Both the position numbers and the translations under genes were made by a program. 64,000 nucleotides of DNA from Eucalyptus grandis. Its lineage: Eukaryota > Streptophyta > Magnoliopsida > Myrtales > Myrtaceae. The stretch lies in contig NC_052612.1 in NCBI RefSeq assembly GCF_016545825.1, forward strand, positions 5,704,001 through 5,768,000, written 5' to 3'. The notes below the pieces were generated by a model that was given only the letters and a program-made list of their open reading frames with translations, made no database searches and was not told where the DNA came from. Below are positions 12,215 to 23,424 of this stretch, piece by piece; the first letter of the stretch is position 1, and each line of letters opens with the position of its first letter.

Positions 12215-15200
12215 TCAGTGTTGTAAAGCACTTCGAATAGAGATTGGTGAATCTAGCACAGAGCCTCTGGATATCAGATCATGGTTCAAGAATAAAATAA
12301 TGACTGTTATATCGTCGTGAAAATGCCGCCGAACCTTCTTGTCGATTTTGCGAAGATCTGAATAACGCATTTCTCGCTTTTTTGCGGCTTCTTGGAGAGC
12401 AGCCTTAATCAGCCTTTTGGCACTTCCCTGGGGGGGGAAAAAGGAAAAGAAAAACAGATACTTGCCCATAAATACTCAGGAAGATAAGTCAGTTGAGAGT
12501 GCCAACAGAGCTAATTTATTTTCCAACACTTTTAAAATAAAATAAAGATGGACTGCATCAGAATGCCTAGTAATGTAAAATCCATGCAAACTAATAAGAA
12601 GAAGCAATCTCAATGCTCATGCAAAAACTGTCATAACAAATGTTAAGTCTCCACAGAAGAAAAATGGCCATGAAAGTTCTACAAAGAGAAAATCTTACCG
12701 CCCGAGGATGGCTGTTGACAATCTCTACTGCTTTCTCATTAGTCAAATGTTCCCATAGGCCATCAGATGCAAAAATAAGAAAAGAATCATTTGGATGAAT
12801 AAGGTGAGAGATAATTGCCGGATCAGCAGTTAAAATAGGCATATTCAAAGGCTGAGGAAGTCTGAATTTTGGATTAAGCGGTTCCGTGTTGAACCGTGCA
12901 TGCTTCAGGTACACATCACCAATAGACCTAGAAATCTGTGCATTTAGGTGCACAATCAGATCAGATTTATACCAGTTTTTTCTATTCAAAAGATGACATC
13001 AACAACAAAAGGCAATCAATATCAAGTTGTAGATAAACTCGATGGCTGAAATGTACTTATAGTAGGAATATCAAGTGCATTCAGGTGCATAATCAGATGA
13101 GATTCATATTGGTTTTTTCGAATCAAAAGATGACATCAACAGCAAAAGGCAACCAATGACATCAATATCAAGTCATAGATAAACTCCATGGCTGAGATGT
13201 ACTTACTGTGGGAATATTTAAATATTAAATCTTACATTTATCAAACAATTTAAACTTTTGGAGCAGTTGGTTGTGATTCCACAAGATTTCCACTTATCAT
13301 CATAGAAGGTATCAAGTTTCCCCCATGTGACTAGCTAGCAAGTTTCTCTATTATTTTTTCATATAAAAAACTAAATAGCATCTCTCGCTTCTTTTAAGCT
13401 ATCCACAGACCACTTAACATAACTACCTTTTGTCAGTTATTTGATAAATAGTACTCAATAATCTGAACCAACTTCAATTCTCAATATAAATCCATATACC
13501 CTTCCAAACATATTTATCATAGTAATTTTTTACCATTACGCATAAACATGTCAAAACCAACTTTAATCGTGGATTTGGGGTAAGTATGAATTGCGTGATT
13601 CAACAGAATTAAAAGTTATCTAGTTTGTCATTGGTCGCCAGGAAAGGAGTATCTAGTTTGTCCCAGAATTTCCAATAGACAATAAATTTTCAACCCATAA
13701 TTAGAAGCATGCAATCTCGTCTACTCTTCACTACATAAAAAGTTAAAAACCAACAAGATTACAACAACGACAAGTTTCATGCTCTAACCACCACGGAACC
13801 CAAAAACTTAGAATAGCAAAATTTACAGCAGGTCATCATTTAAAAGATTCCTTCACATGTTGCGAGAAGGTGGAGCCCAATGCTATTGTGATACTTAAAG
13901 ACTGGGGGAATTAATGGGAAATCTGTCCAAACGATCCTCCATTTGGAAGCTTAATTAAGAAGAGAAAGAGACAGAATGGAGTGCTTTCTTTCTCCATAAA
14001 AGATATAATTCATTTATAAAAATTAGAAGATCTTCCCAATCAGGCTTACATTCAGATCTTCATACCATAATTAACTGAAGATCAACTCCAGACATTGTTT
14101 AAAAATTTGAAAATTGGATCTAGGTACAAGCTAAAACAAAACAAAGAGAAAATTTTCAATCAGCCAGCAGCATCGCATGAATTGTTGAGCTAGAGACAAA
14201 TACCTGAATTATGCCTTTCACTCTCCAAACTCCATGTCTGAGAACAACAATTTGGGGGTCATTTGGGTGTAGCTCTTTAAGTTCCTGCCTGACAGACTCA
14301 AAACTCGCATTATGCTCTGCTGATAGCTGTATGGCAGCAATGCCATCTGTATTGTCAACCTTCTTGCCCAATACTACCCGAGAGTCGCCAAGGTTTGCTA
14401 CAAAGAGGGTCCTCTGATGTATCACTCCAACTAGACAGCAGGAACCACAGGAAGCTATATCCGGCCGAGTACTCCATAACTCTGACACAAGGGCTGTAAA
14501 TCCCTCCTCCGTTTCTTGATATGCCCTTTGAATGGTGTCGCATGTCACAACTCCCTCCGCTTCAGCTGATAATGCTGCATCAACACAAAGCCTAAGAGCG
14601 CCAAGATAAGAAGGCCCCTCCTTAAATAGCACAATTACACAAAACAAGGGAAAAGACAAGATACAGCAAAAAAAGCTATGGATGCCTCCCCATTAACCAT
14701 GACATCCACTGGTCTTTCTCTCAATCCCAGTTTCAACTAGGCCCATCCTACAGGCATAGCTAAGTTTAATAAGATGAAGAACATGCGCACTCGCACAGGA
14801 GAGATGATTCAGATCCGGATGCATTTAACTGTGCCTGATATAAGCTTCTGAAAGTTCAAAAGCAGAAGTTGAGCAAAGTTCTCACTCAAATTCTCTTAGT
14901 TCTCACTCAAATTCTCTTACCAAATTGGACCCAGCTACATCCTACTCGAAATGAGTCTGCTAATCCAAGATTCATTACAAATTGAACATAATTATGAGCC
15001 AAAACTAAAATAAGTAAATTAATAAAATCTGCATGCAGTACTTCACAAAGGGTATGTTAGTCGGCAAGAACGAAAATGGCTATGTGTGCCAACCTCTATA
15101 AGCCAAACGATCAGAACCCAATAAAAATTTCAGCAAACCCAGAAATCTCTGCACAACTTCGACAAGAAACTTCCAACAAATGAGAAAACCCACCACATAA

Positions 15201-15497
15201 AAATCCTCAATTCATCAACAACATTCCGATCAATCAAAGGGTTCAACCTCGGGGAAAGTTCATCATCGAGAAACGGACCTTGGAAGTGCCGGAACAGATG
15301 ATCGCACACGTACCGGGCGGCGTCGGGCCCGCCGTGGCCGTCGTAGACGCCGACGAACGTCCCGAACCGGCCGGACTCGATCTGGCTCTGGTCCTCCAGC
15401 ACCTGGTTCGCCTGCACGACGGCCATGGAGAACTCCCCGTCGCGCACCTCCCCAGGTCCCGGAACCAGAGCAGCCCGTCCTTCCCTTCCCTCCCCCA

Positions 15498-15532
<35 letters not shown>

Positions 15533-15602
15533 AGCCAGAATTACTGTTGGTCCCGAAGGGGTTCCAACACGAGGAGAGCAGGCTCATCAAGGCCTCGAGC
15601 AT
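12215..15602 (-). CDS. Protein phosphatase 2C, clade D (4 exons; one frame break in exon 1)
   Basis: Exons on the minus strand: 15279-15602, 14204-14574, 12699-12935 and 12215-12427. Introns are 704, 1268 and 271 bases, all GT-AG. The product is about 381 residues if one base is restored. It is a Mg/Mn-dependent Ser/Thr phosphatase. Clade D members dephosphorylate plasma-membrane H+-ATPases and are held off by SAUR proteins in auxin growth. Visible motifs: N-terminus [13 protein letters not shown], a poly-glycine run near residues 25-36, [17 protein letters not shown], metal-binding VYDGHGG (about residue 85), [50 protein letters not shown] and FHDDITVI. It is closest to At3g12620/At5g06750. 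Between [10 protein letters not shown] and GEFSMAVV the frame shifts by one: G-runs at about 15435-15438 (or 15449-15452) are one G short on the coding strand. Exon phases only agree if a base is added. Confidence 0.9.
12937..13220. repeat. Two-copy tandem duplication in PP2C intron 2
   Basis: Two diverged copies of about 140 bases lie next to each other (about 12937-13075 and 13077-13220). Shared blocks include AAAAGATGACATCAACA and GATAAACTC-ATGGCTGA. The first copy begins right at the intron's 3' (acceptor) end next to exon 3. Confidence 0.75.
15499..15530. repeat. (CCG)n trinucleotide run encoding poly-Gly in PP2C exon 1
   Basis: About ten CCG units on the + strand read as glycines on the minus strand in the PP2C N-terminal region. 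A second similar run sits at about 15632-15663 in the 5' UTR. Confidence 0.85.
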
Positions 15603-15990
15603 CCCACATCGCTCGTCGACGCCAATGCAGTAGCCGCCGCAGCCGCCGCCGCCGCCGCCGCCGTCGGATCCGGAGGTGTCGACGTCGCCGGAGTCGTGGG
15701 TCGCCGCCGGGGAGATCGGGGGTTTTCCAGGGCTCTCTGGAGGTTTCTAGCGGTGGCGCGTCGGGTGGGAAGAAGAAGACGAAGAGCTCATCGCTTACTG
15801 ACTTTCTCTCTCTTCTCTCCTCTGTCGTGTAGAGAGAGAAAGAGGGCGGATGTACGTGCGCGCGTGCGTCGACGCTTCGTGCGATTTGTATATATATAAT
15901 ATATAGCACGATGTCTTCCCGACTAGGGATATTAGGCCAACAATTCGGTTGAACGAACCCTCCCGACATAAGTGAGCCCCCTTAGTTATT
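15603..15990 (-). promoter_or_regulatory. PP2C 5' UTR and proximal promoter region
   Basis: GC-rich, with CCG repeats and pyrimidine/purine tracts (TCTCTCTCTTCTCTCC and its GAGAGAGAAAGAG counterpart around 15805-15845). TATATATAATATATAG lies at 15888-15904. That is upstream of the gene on the minus strand and could be its TATA region. Promoter role is inferred from position. Confidence 0.4.
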
Positions 15991-16130
15991 GCGTAGGAGT
16001 AGACTCCTAGACTCCTAGAGTTCTGACGAAACAATTTAAGGACATATTAAAGTCACCTTAATTATTAGGTACGAGTACACTCCTAGACTCCTAGAGTTCA
16101 GACGAAACAATTTAAAAATATATTCAAATT
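15990..16130. repeat. Two-copy ~72-base tandem repeat
   Basis: The block ACTCCTAGACTCCTAGAGTT followed by GACGAAACAATTTAA occurs at about 16002-16038 and again at 16079-16115, with related sequence between. Confidence 0.8.
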
Positions 16131-17288
16131 TATATATATGTATGTATGTATGGTTTATGTATTGGGTTAATACTTTCTAAAACTTTAAACAGATACGCTT
16201 GTAACAAATTTATTCTAAATTAATTTTCGAGTCATTAGAAACCCTAATTAATATGTCCGTAAGGATTTATGCACGACTTGCCATGTCAATTAACTCATTG
16301 CCACTCAATAATTTTATGATAAAATTTGACAAAAGTTGACGATGGGTTAGTATATTAATAGTATACTAATTTGGGGTTTTCAATGACTTAAAATTAATTT
16401 AATATAATTTTAGGAAGTATAATAGTCTTTTGTGAGAATAATAATTTGTTATGAGTTATAAATTTTTGAAGGGATGAAGCTTATAAAGGGTGAGACTTAC
16501 AAAAATTTATGATTATTTATAATTTGATATTTTGTGATCAAAACTTATTGTTACGATATATTAAAAATAGTTATCCAATCATTTCTCATATTTTTATCAT
16601 AGATCCACTAATTTATCCATGATATTAATCCTTAAGTATATTATGACGTTTTATACTCAATTACCATTGAATTAAAATACCATAATAACGTTGGGTACAA
16701 TGTCGCATCGCGCAAGACCCAATGTCCTCCTATGATTTGCAGATTCGTATTATACTAAATATTCAAGCATGATCGGCGACCGCTATTATTAAATTCTGGA
16801 ATGTGGATCATACTTCTGTCGTTTCATTGATTAAATAAATGTCGAATCTTATAAATGTTAAGCATGATTAGGCACATCTAGAAGCTCTTCCATCTTCAAG
16901 TATACTTAATTCGTTCAATATGAAAAGGAGAAGCAAAGCGCGGAGAACTTATTCGAGGCGGCTCCTTCGGCCGGCTGGCCGGCCGGCCCGCCTTCGACGG
17001 AAGGCTCTTTACATTGATAATGTCATTTGGAGTCCGACCAAAATGCAACCTCAATCGACGGCTAATTCGGTTATAAAGGATGGGGAGGGGCAACCTGCGC
17101 TAGGTCCAATTCCCCTCTACAGCGCCGGACGGACCGATGCATCGACCATACCGGCGGGGGAATGGAAGTACACAAAGCATCGAATCGTCCGACCGCCTTT
17201 GAGATCAAAACAGATCTCATGGCTACTTTTATTGCAAAGTTCAAACCAAAACGAGAGGTTACAAACATGCATGGTCTGCTGTCCTCCT
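16131..17288. other. Intergenic, AT-rich; no gene seen
   Basis: Mostly AT-rich sequence. A GC-rich palindromic patch (GGCCGGCTGGCCGGCCGG near 16968-16986) lies close to the 3' end of the ECHIA-like gene. Nothing codes convincingly. Confidence 0.5.
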
Positions 17289-19490
17289 CTACAATTTGGC
17301 AGCAGGTTTCTTTGAGCCCCGTCCTGCTATGAATTCCTGCATCTTCTTGAAGTGCTCCTTGGTCATTCCATTGTAGTATTCATGGGCCCTTTCCTGTGGA
17401 AGCAAACGGAAATATGTGATCACAACGAATATTCAAGGCGAGAAGTACGCGTAGAAAGGGTGCTCAGTTTGACAGTGTTGAGTTGAGAGACAAACAAGAC
17501 TGGTTGGTAATTGACTTACTGCTAGGGACAACTTTAACAGAAGTCTTAAGTGCCATAGTGCCCCCATCAGAAACATGGTACGATCGAACAAAGAGGCCAA
17601 GAGTAGAAGACAAAATTCAAGAAGGTGTACGGCAGTAACAAGAGCTACCGCACGGCTCACATTAGCCAGTTATGTGGAGAACTTACTGCTACTCTTGACT
17701 TGGTCTTCAAATATCTCCTCTTTCAGAATTCTAGTTTCATCAGTTAGTTTTGGTATTTTCCAAAGACAAATAGAACTGAAGATCAGCTCTTTCTTAACAG
17801 ACTTGATACGCACAAAAGATGCATTATAGAATTAATGGATCCAAAGATGCCGAAGAGTAACAGATGTAATTACCTTCTCAATGCAAGCGCACGGCCTAGG
17901 TCCAGCTTCAAGCCATCGTTTATGACCGACTTGTACCTCAAAACCAGGTCATGGTTGTTCTTGATGATGGCCTCGGCAATTTCTCGTGCCTTCTTCAGCA
18001 ACTGACCTTCTTCAACCACATAATTTACGAGGCCCAATCGCTCGGCCTGCTCAGCAGTAGAGGCGTGGCCGTAAGAGAAACTTCCCGAGCTTTATTGGGT
18101 CCTATGATGCGCGCGAGCTTCTGAGAGAGACCCCACGAAGGAAAGATTCGAACCTGCAACAACACACATTCGACGACTTCAACCAATGAAGAAGCCGCTT
18201 CTGTGAATTACTCAGAAGGTAGACCACGGCAAAGGAGCGAGAACAAAACACCGAAAAGAGTGCTCTGCCACGATAAAGGGTAAAACCACCGAGTGCTCTT
18301 CCCTCTAGCCAAACACCAGGAAAGCATTTCCTTTCGCAAGAATAGAAGTTGAAGCTCTTGGGAGCACTCCTATGTCCCTTGAAGAACTGATCTTTCACCG
18401 TAGCTTGTCATACCCAAGTTTTTTTCCCGTGAAAGGTGAGAATTATATTGACTTTAAACCAAAAAACTGTAAGAAGCTATACAGGAAGAACTCGGCACCA
18501 AAAACTTGCACTCACGAAGACAACAGTCAGAGTGAGTGGAAGGTGCCAAGGTGAAAGAGAGCAACCTGCACAGAGCAGAGGAAAGCCAAAACAGCAGCAA
18601 AAGCAAACAAAAACCGAAATCAGGGAGCACAAACAGTACACAAGCAGCGCCACCAACAATACAAAGTAAGATAAATTACGATAAATTTACGGAGAGCTAC
18701 ACTTTGCATAGCAATTACGATAAATGCAACTTCGATGCGATGCGACAAGCTACGAAGAGAAATTGGTCTCTCAAGGAACCACAGAAAACCCCATCCAAGC
18801 TCTTGGCAACGAATTTTGCGAACCACTCGCGACAAATTTTGGCTTGTCGCCATGATTTTACAAAACAAGCATAGCGAGCTCAGCACATCATCACTGATCC
18901 TATCAAACCAAGACGCCGAGGTAAGATAGCCGCGACCCGACAAGTTGACGACAGACCTCCTTCTACGAGACACAAATTCGGCAGGAACTTGGACATACGT
19001 ACGTTGGCAACAGCAATTCGCATGAACCCGAAAGCGATGGCCAATTGCCCGAAGCAAAACAGGGAGAAAGTCAACGAATCGATCACCTGGCATGGGTATC
19101 GATGAACTTGGCACCCTTCGCGGCCACCAGGATGTCGCAGGCGAGCGCGATCTCGAACCCGGCCGTCACCGCGAACCCGCCGATGGCGCCGATGATGGGC
19201 TTGGGGCACCGCTCCATCTGGGCCACCAGGTCCTTCTCCGCGTCCTTGACGTCGCCCTTGAACACCTCCTCCGCCGCCGTGAGGTCCACGCCGGAGCAGA
19301 ACGCGCGGCCCGACCCGGACAGCACGATGGCCCGCACCGACCCGTCGGCGCCGAGGCTCCGGAAGGCCCCGGCGAGTTCGACCATCATCGGCCGGGTGAG
19401 GGAGTTCAGGGACTTGGGGCGGTTGATGGTGACGGAGGCGACGCCGTCGGGGCGGCGCTCGACGAGTATCAGGGGCTGGGGGTCCGCCAT
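17289..19490 (-). CDS. Enoyl-CoA hydratase/isomerase, ECHIA-like (3 exons; frame breaks in exon 2)
   Basis: Exons on the minus strand: 19087-19490, 17874-18153 and 17289-17393, with GT-AG introns. Exon 1 shows the crotonase fold: VTINRPKSLNSLTRPMM, the oxyanion-hole block SGSGRAFCSGVDL, then PKPIIGAIGGFAVTAGFE and CDILVAAKGAKF. Exon 3 ends in KPAAKL; the AKL end is a PTS1-type peroxisome signal. The product would be about 263 residues, close to Arabidopsis ECHIA (At4g16210), a peroxisomal enoyl-CoA hydratase. Exon 2 aligns over its full length (IFPSWGLSQKL, VVEEGQLLKKAREIAEAI, YKSVINDGLKLDLG) but only with three one-base gaps: at about 18149, 18059 and 17878. With three bases added all exon phases agree. 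As read, it would not encode a full protein: either assembly error or a recent pseudogene. Confidence 0.85.
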
Positions 19491-19689
19491 CGCCGCCGTC
19501 GGCCGGAAGGAGTTCGAGGAAATGCGTTTCTTTATGCGGGAATGGATTTGCCGATGCGATTCCGTGCGTCGATGTGCGTGCCGGGGGATGGGTGACCAGG
19601 TCCATCCCTAACATTAATTAAATAATAACTCGAATAGATTTAATAGTACAATATGGAAAAAGTAAAAAATAAAAAGTTGAAAGGTAAAG

Positions 19690-19890
19690 TTGGTAACCTT
19701 AGCCTCTCAGCCTATTGCGTCAAGGGTAGGTGGCATTGAATGTGGCTGTCAAATCAGAACCAACCCGTGAACGTAGAACTCGAATTAGAATTCCAATGCA
19801 CGATATTCTAATAACCTCTGGGGTATGCCCAAGAATTCCACCTTCCTCGCTCAAGAGTCGGCTTCACATCCACGCGTTTGCTTAGAATGC
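19690..19890 (-). repeat. GDSL copy 0: orphan promoter piece duplicated from 23195-23400
   Basis: This stretch is nearly identical to 23195-23400 (shared GCATTGAATGTGGCTGTCAA, CTCTGGGGTATGCCCAAGAA and others) and more distantly to 30230-30340, the promoter of the intact GDSL gene. It is not followed by a gene body, so it looks like the promoter of a lost third tandem copy. The 23195 copy has an extra ~17 bases after AATTCCACC and a short CACCCGT insertion. Confidence 0.8.
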
Positions 19891-20165
19891 GTTTAGTAAG
19901 CACACAAACTTTCTATTTCTAGAATAGAAAAAGAACAGAAACACATTTACTAAACTTGTATAATTTTTTTGTTTTTTTAATTTTTAATATTTTTATTTTC
20001 TTTTTTTCTTTTTCTTTTTTTGGCCGGTTGCCAACTACCGGCGACGCGGTTGGTAACTGGTGGGCGACGTCCACAAGCTCACTAGAGCCTTGCCGGAGCC
20101 AAGGCGAGGCCTGGCTAGGCTTGCCTCCGGTGAGCTCACTAGGCCTCGCCTAGGCGGCGGATGGT
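19885..20165. mobile_element. hAT-like MITE fragment with CG-rich core
   Basis: It starts with GCGTTTAGTAAGCACACAAA and ends in a GC-rich block with GGCGAGGCC motifs. The same sequence occurs at the matching place at about 23476-23800. It is truncated on the right and has no coding capacity. Confidence 0.55.
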
Positions 20166-20689
20166 CAGCCTCATGTTGAAAGAAGTTGATGATTCTTTCA
20201 AATTGAGATCCATAGTTTCACAAGATCCAATATTAGTACGCTATCCAAAATGTAATAAATACTCAAATAAAGATTGGTAATTTTTTAATATGATAATTGG
20301 TAACTTGTCGACAAATTATCAGATGAGTAATTTACCATACGATTTTCTATTACCGATCTCATCCAACATTCAACATCGCATTTTTGCTTTGCCATAATCA
20401 ACCGTCGACTGGAACCGGTATTGAATAACAGTAATATCTAAGTTCCATGAAGATCTTGATGAAACACTGTCTTGAGCTTCCATGCCTGGGGAAAGATAAT
20501 CTTTTCCCCAAGTATTAAGTAACATATATCATGTCAAATGGATGGTGTTGAATACTGTGGATGATTTACTATTTCCTCTATGTAATCACACTCCATATAC
20601 TCTTTCTCAACCTAATTAGGCGAAATCCGAATCAATCACTAGCTAAAATACCCATGCATATATCTCTTACCTGGTGCTACTTATTTGAT

Positions 20690-21830
20690 CAGGATTTGAC
20701 GAGTTGTCGATTATTTACCGGCGTAATATCTTGAACTCCACCATCCAGAAAGATGCTTCTTGATCACGTCATTCGCAGCATTGGAAAGATGGCATAGATT
20801 CACCTGTCCAGATTAACTCTACAAGGCAGAAAGCATGGAATATGTTGCAAAAAGCGAGTGATCAAATAATAATATAGACAGAAAAAGAAAATAAATTGAA
20901 CACCAGATTTACGTGGTTCGGTCATAAAGACTTACGTCCATGGGGAGAGTAGCAACGAATTTCACTATAGATCAAGCGATATAAAGAGATTACACACTCA
21001 AGTCAATCAAACACTTTCTCGGTGTTTCTCAAGCCCCAATTACACTCAATAACACACTCGGTGTTTAGCCCCGAAATTCCTCAACAAATAATCTCTCAAT
21101 CTCACGAAGGAATTACACGCAAATCTTACCACAAGATTTAATTGGCTTCGACACTAAACTTCATTGGATGTAATTCACGAACAAGAATGACAAAGAAAAT
21201 CCCTCCCAAGCACTCGACGACTAGACGGCACTTCAAGAACAATTCTTCATGATCAACGGCGGAACACCAAGCACTCACGCGGCGCTATTTTTGAAACCGG
21301 CGAGAAAGGTTTGCGATTGCAATTGAGAATGGATCATCTTTCGTTAGTTTATCTTATGCAGACAAAAGGAAGAAGGTATTAGAGATTGCAATGTGGCACC
21401 GTACCATATGAAATGTAATTGTCAATGATGTCTTGCCTGATGCAATACATGTCGGCATACATGAATTTCGATCCTTTCAAACTAGAGCCGAGGTCTGCAA
21501 CGAGGCTTCTCAATTGGTTATTAAATAACCGAATAAGTCGATGCAACTATATGGGGTAGCTCCATTGATGTCCCTTTCAAACGGTGCGCAACCTATCAGC
21601 CCCACATTCCCTATGCCAATTTTCCTCGCCCCAAGATCATAAAGTCTCTGCGAATAACATCAGCCATTTTTATGAAACATTTATAACGAATGACTTTCAG
21701 GAACCCGATGAATGGCTGTGTAGTAGAGAATCTACTCATTGTGGAAAGGGGAAGTAGAGTTGCAAAGTATCCTAAAATCTATATGCTATATCAACTGGAA
21801 CTGGCCAGTGTCTATGCTCTCTGTTCTTCT
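20690..21830 (-). pseudogene. GDSL esterase/lipase pseudogene (copy A)
   Basis: A degraded minus-strand relative of the gene at 28170-29740. Last-exon sequence is at about 20695-20830. An unrelated ~440-base insertion (about 20845-21290, containing TTTACGTGGTTCGGTC, a motif common in plant repeats) splits it from exon 4 sequence at about 21404-21652. After a piece of intron 3, the sequence jumps at about 21695 straight to the start of exon 1. Exons 2 and 3, and most of exon 1 including the GDSL serine block, are missing. Point changes and small gaps also disrupt the remaining exons. It cannot encode a working lipase. Confidence 0.8.
20845..21290. mobile_element. Insertion in GDSL pseudogene; unclassified repeat
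   Basis: This sequence is absent from the corresponding place in copy B (near 28330-28390). It contains ACGTGGTTCGGTC and ACTTACGTCCATGGGG, which I have seen in many dispersed plant repeats. No coding region or clear terminal repeats are visible. Confidence 0.4.
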
Positions 21831-21871
21831 CTCACTGAATTCAAAACCGATGATTTTGGTGCAAAAAATGG

Positions 21872-22825
21872 CAAAAGAATGGGGAGAATTACCTAAAAAG
21901 TCCTAAACCTATTTTAATTGTGCCAATTTAGTCCTAAACTTTTTTTAGTCAATTTAGTCTAACTTTTGTTCAGTTCGGTCCATCCGGCCAAAATTAGCCA
22001 GCTGCCGACGTGGCACGTGGCAGCTGCCGGTCGGCGAAAGTTTTTTTTTGAATAATATTTTATTATTTTAAAAAATTTCTTTTTTTTTTTTTTTCCTCCC
22101 TCCTCCTTCCTTGGCTCCGCCACTGGCCGCCTGGCCGGTCGCCGGACTAAGCGATCCGGCGGGGCGAGGCCTCGCCCGAACGCGACGGCGAGCCCCCGCC
22201 GTCGCGTCTATGGAGGCACCGCCGTCGGCGGGCGCGAGCTTGCCGCGCGGCGAGCCCTCGCCCGATCCGGCGAGGGGGCTCGCCGTCGTGTGCAGCGAGG
22301 GCTCACCTCGCCGGCAACCGCGAGGCGAGCTCGCGCCCAGGGACGGCGAGGCCCCCTAGCCGGATCTAGCGAGGGCTTGACTCGCGGTCGGCCCCAGGGG
22401 CAAGGCGAGTCCTCGCTAGATCCGGGCGAGGGGCTCATTCCGTCGCGTCTGGCGAGCTCGCTTCCGGAACGGCGAAGCCCCCTCGCCGGATCTCAAGCGA
22501 GGGCTTGACTCGCGATGCGCTGGGCGAGGCAAGCCCTCGCGGATCCGGCGAGGGCTCGCCCCCGCGGAGCCCAAGGAAGGAGGAAGAAAGAGGAGGCAAA
22601 AAAAAAAAAAGGAAAAAATTAATAAAAAATGTTGAAAATAAAATATTATTAAAAAAAATCACGTCGGCTGCCACGTCGACTTAGGCCGACCAATTTTGGC
22701 CGGATGGACTAAAGCGGAACAAAAGTAAAAGGTTTAGGACTAAATTGGCAAAAAAAAGTTTAGGGCTGAATAGGCACAATTGTAATAAGTTTAGGACTTT
22801 TTTGGTAATTCTCCCCAAAAGAATG
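21872..22825. mobile_element. Non-autonomous Mutator-like element (MULE-MITE 1) with target duplication
   Basis: The element body is 21882-22815 (934 bp). Its ends GGGAGAATTACC and GGTAATTCTCCC begin terminal inverted repeats that can be followed for about 160 bases. It is flanked by CAAAAGAATG at 21872-21881 and 22816-22825, a 9-10 bp duplication typical of Mutator-like elements. The intact paralogous site without the element is at about 29822-29845 in copy B. The interior (22125-22575) is GC-rich with dense CTCGCC/GGCGAG motifs and has no transposase. Confidence 0.9.
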
Positions 22826-23400
22826 TGATTCTGGTAAAGGAAGAATTTTGACAGAATGACTCGAAGATGTATAGTGTGTTTGAAGTAAAGACTTAGTTCA
22901 TTTCGTGAGGAAAATACCGATGAATTCGGCGAAGGAATAATCCCGATGCTTCACCATAAGATCAACCGTAATACCTGGATTGGAGGCAGAGAAGAACAGT
23001 TACAATCTTTGATTTTACAAGTTAATAATTCTAAAAATCTTGCTATATCTGTAAAAATTGCAGTGAACAAATCAACACCGTGACTTAACAGGGGACAAAT
23101 GAAAGGTCAATGGTGAGCATATAGATTAACAATGAGTGATCTAATACTGTATCCAATGCAGGCAACGTTACTGAATAAAAGCCATTTGCTTTGGGGTTCT
23201 CAGCCTTTTGCGTCAAGGGTGGGCGGCATTGAATGTGGCTGTCAAATCAGAACCAACCCGTCACCCGTGAACGTAGAACTCGAATTAGAATTCCAATGCA
23301 CAATATTCTAATAACCTCTGGGGTATGCCCAAGAATTCCACCGTCAATACTGAAAGTGTCCACCTTCCTCGCTCAAGAGTCAGCTTCGCATCCACGCATT
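22826..23400 (-). promoter_or_regulatory. Duplicated GDSL promoter region, copy A
   Basis: Matches the sequence upstream of the intact GDSL gene (29840-30340) over several hundred bases, including the AGCACTAACCCGT-type block around 23250. It now sits upstream of a pseudogene, so any activity is unlikely to matter. Position and similarity are the only evidence. Confidence 0.5.
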
Positions 23401-23424
23401 TGCTTAGATTGCGTTGGTAACGTA

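Noticed and set aside
15130..15498. ATG at 15498 as the PP2C start
   Set aside because: It gives an N-terminus unlike clade D. The ATG at 15602 with [13 protein letters not shown] matches the family, leaving a one-base frame break instead.
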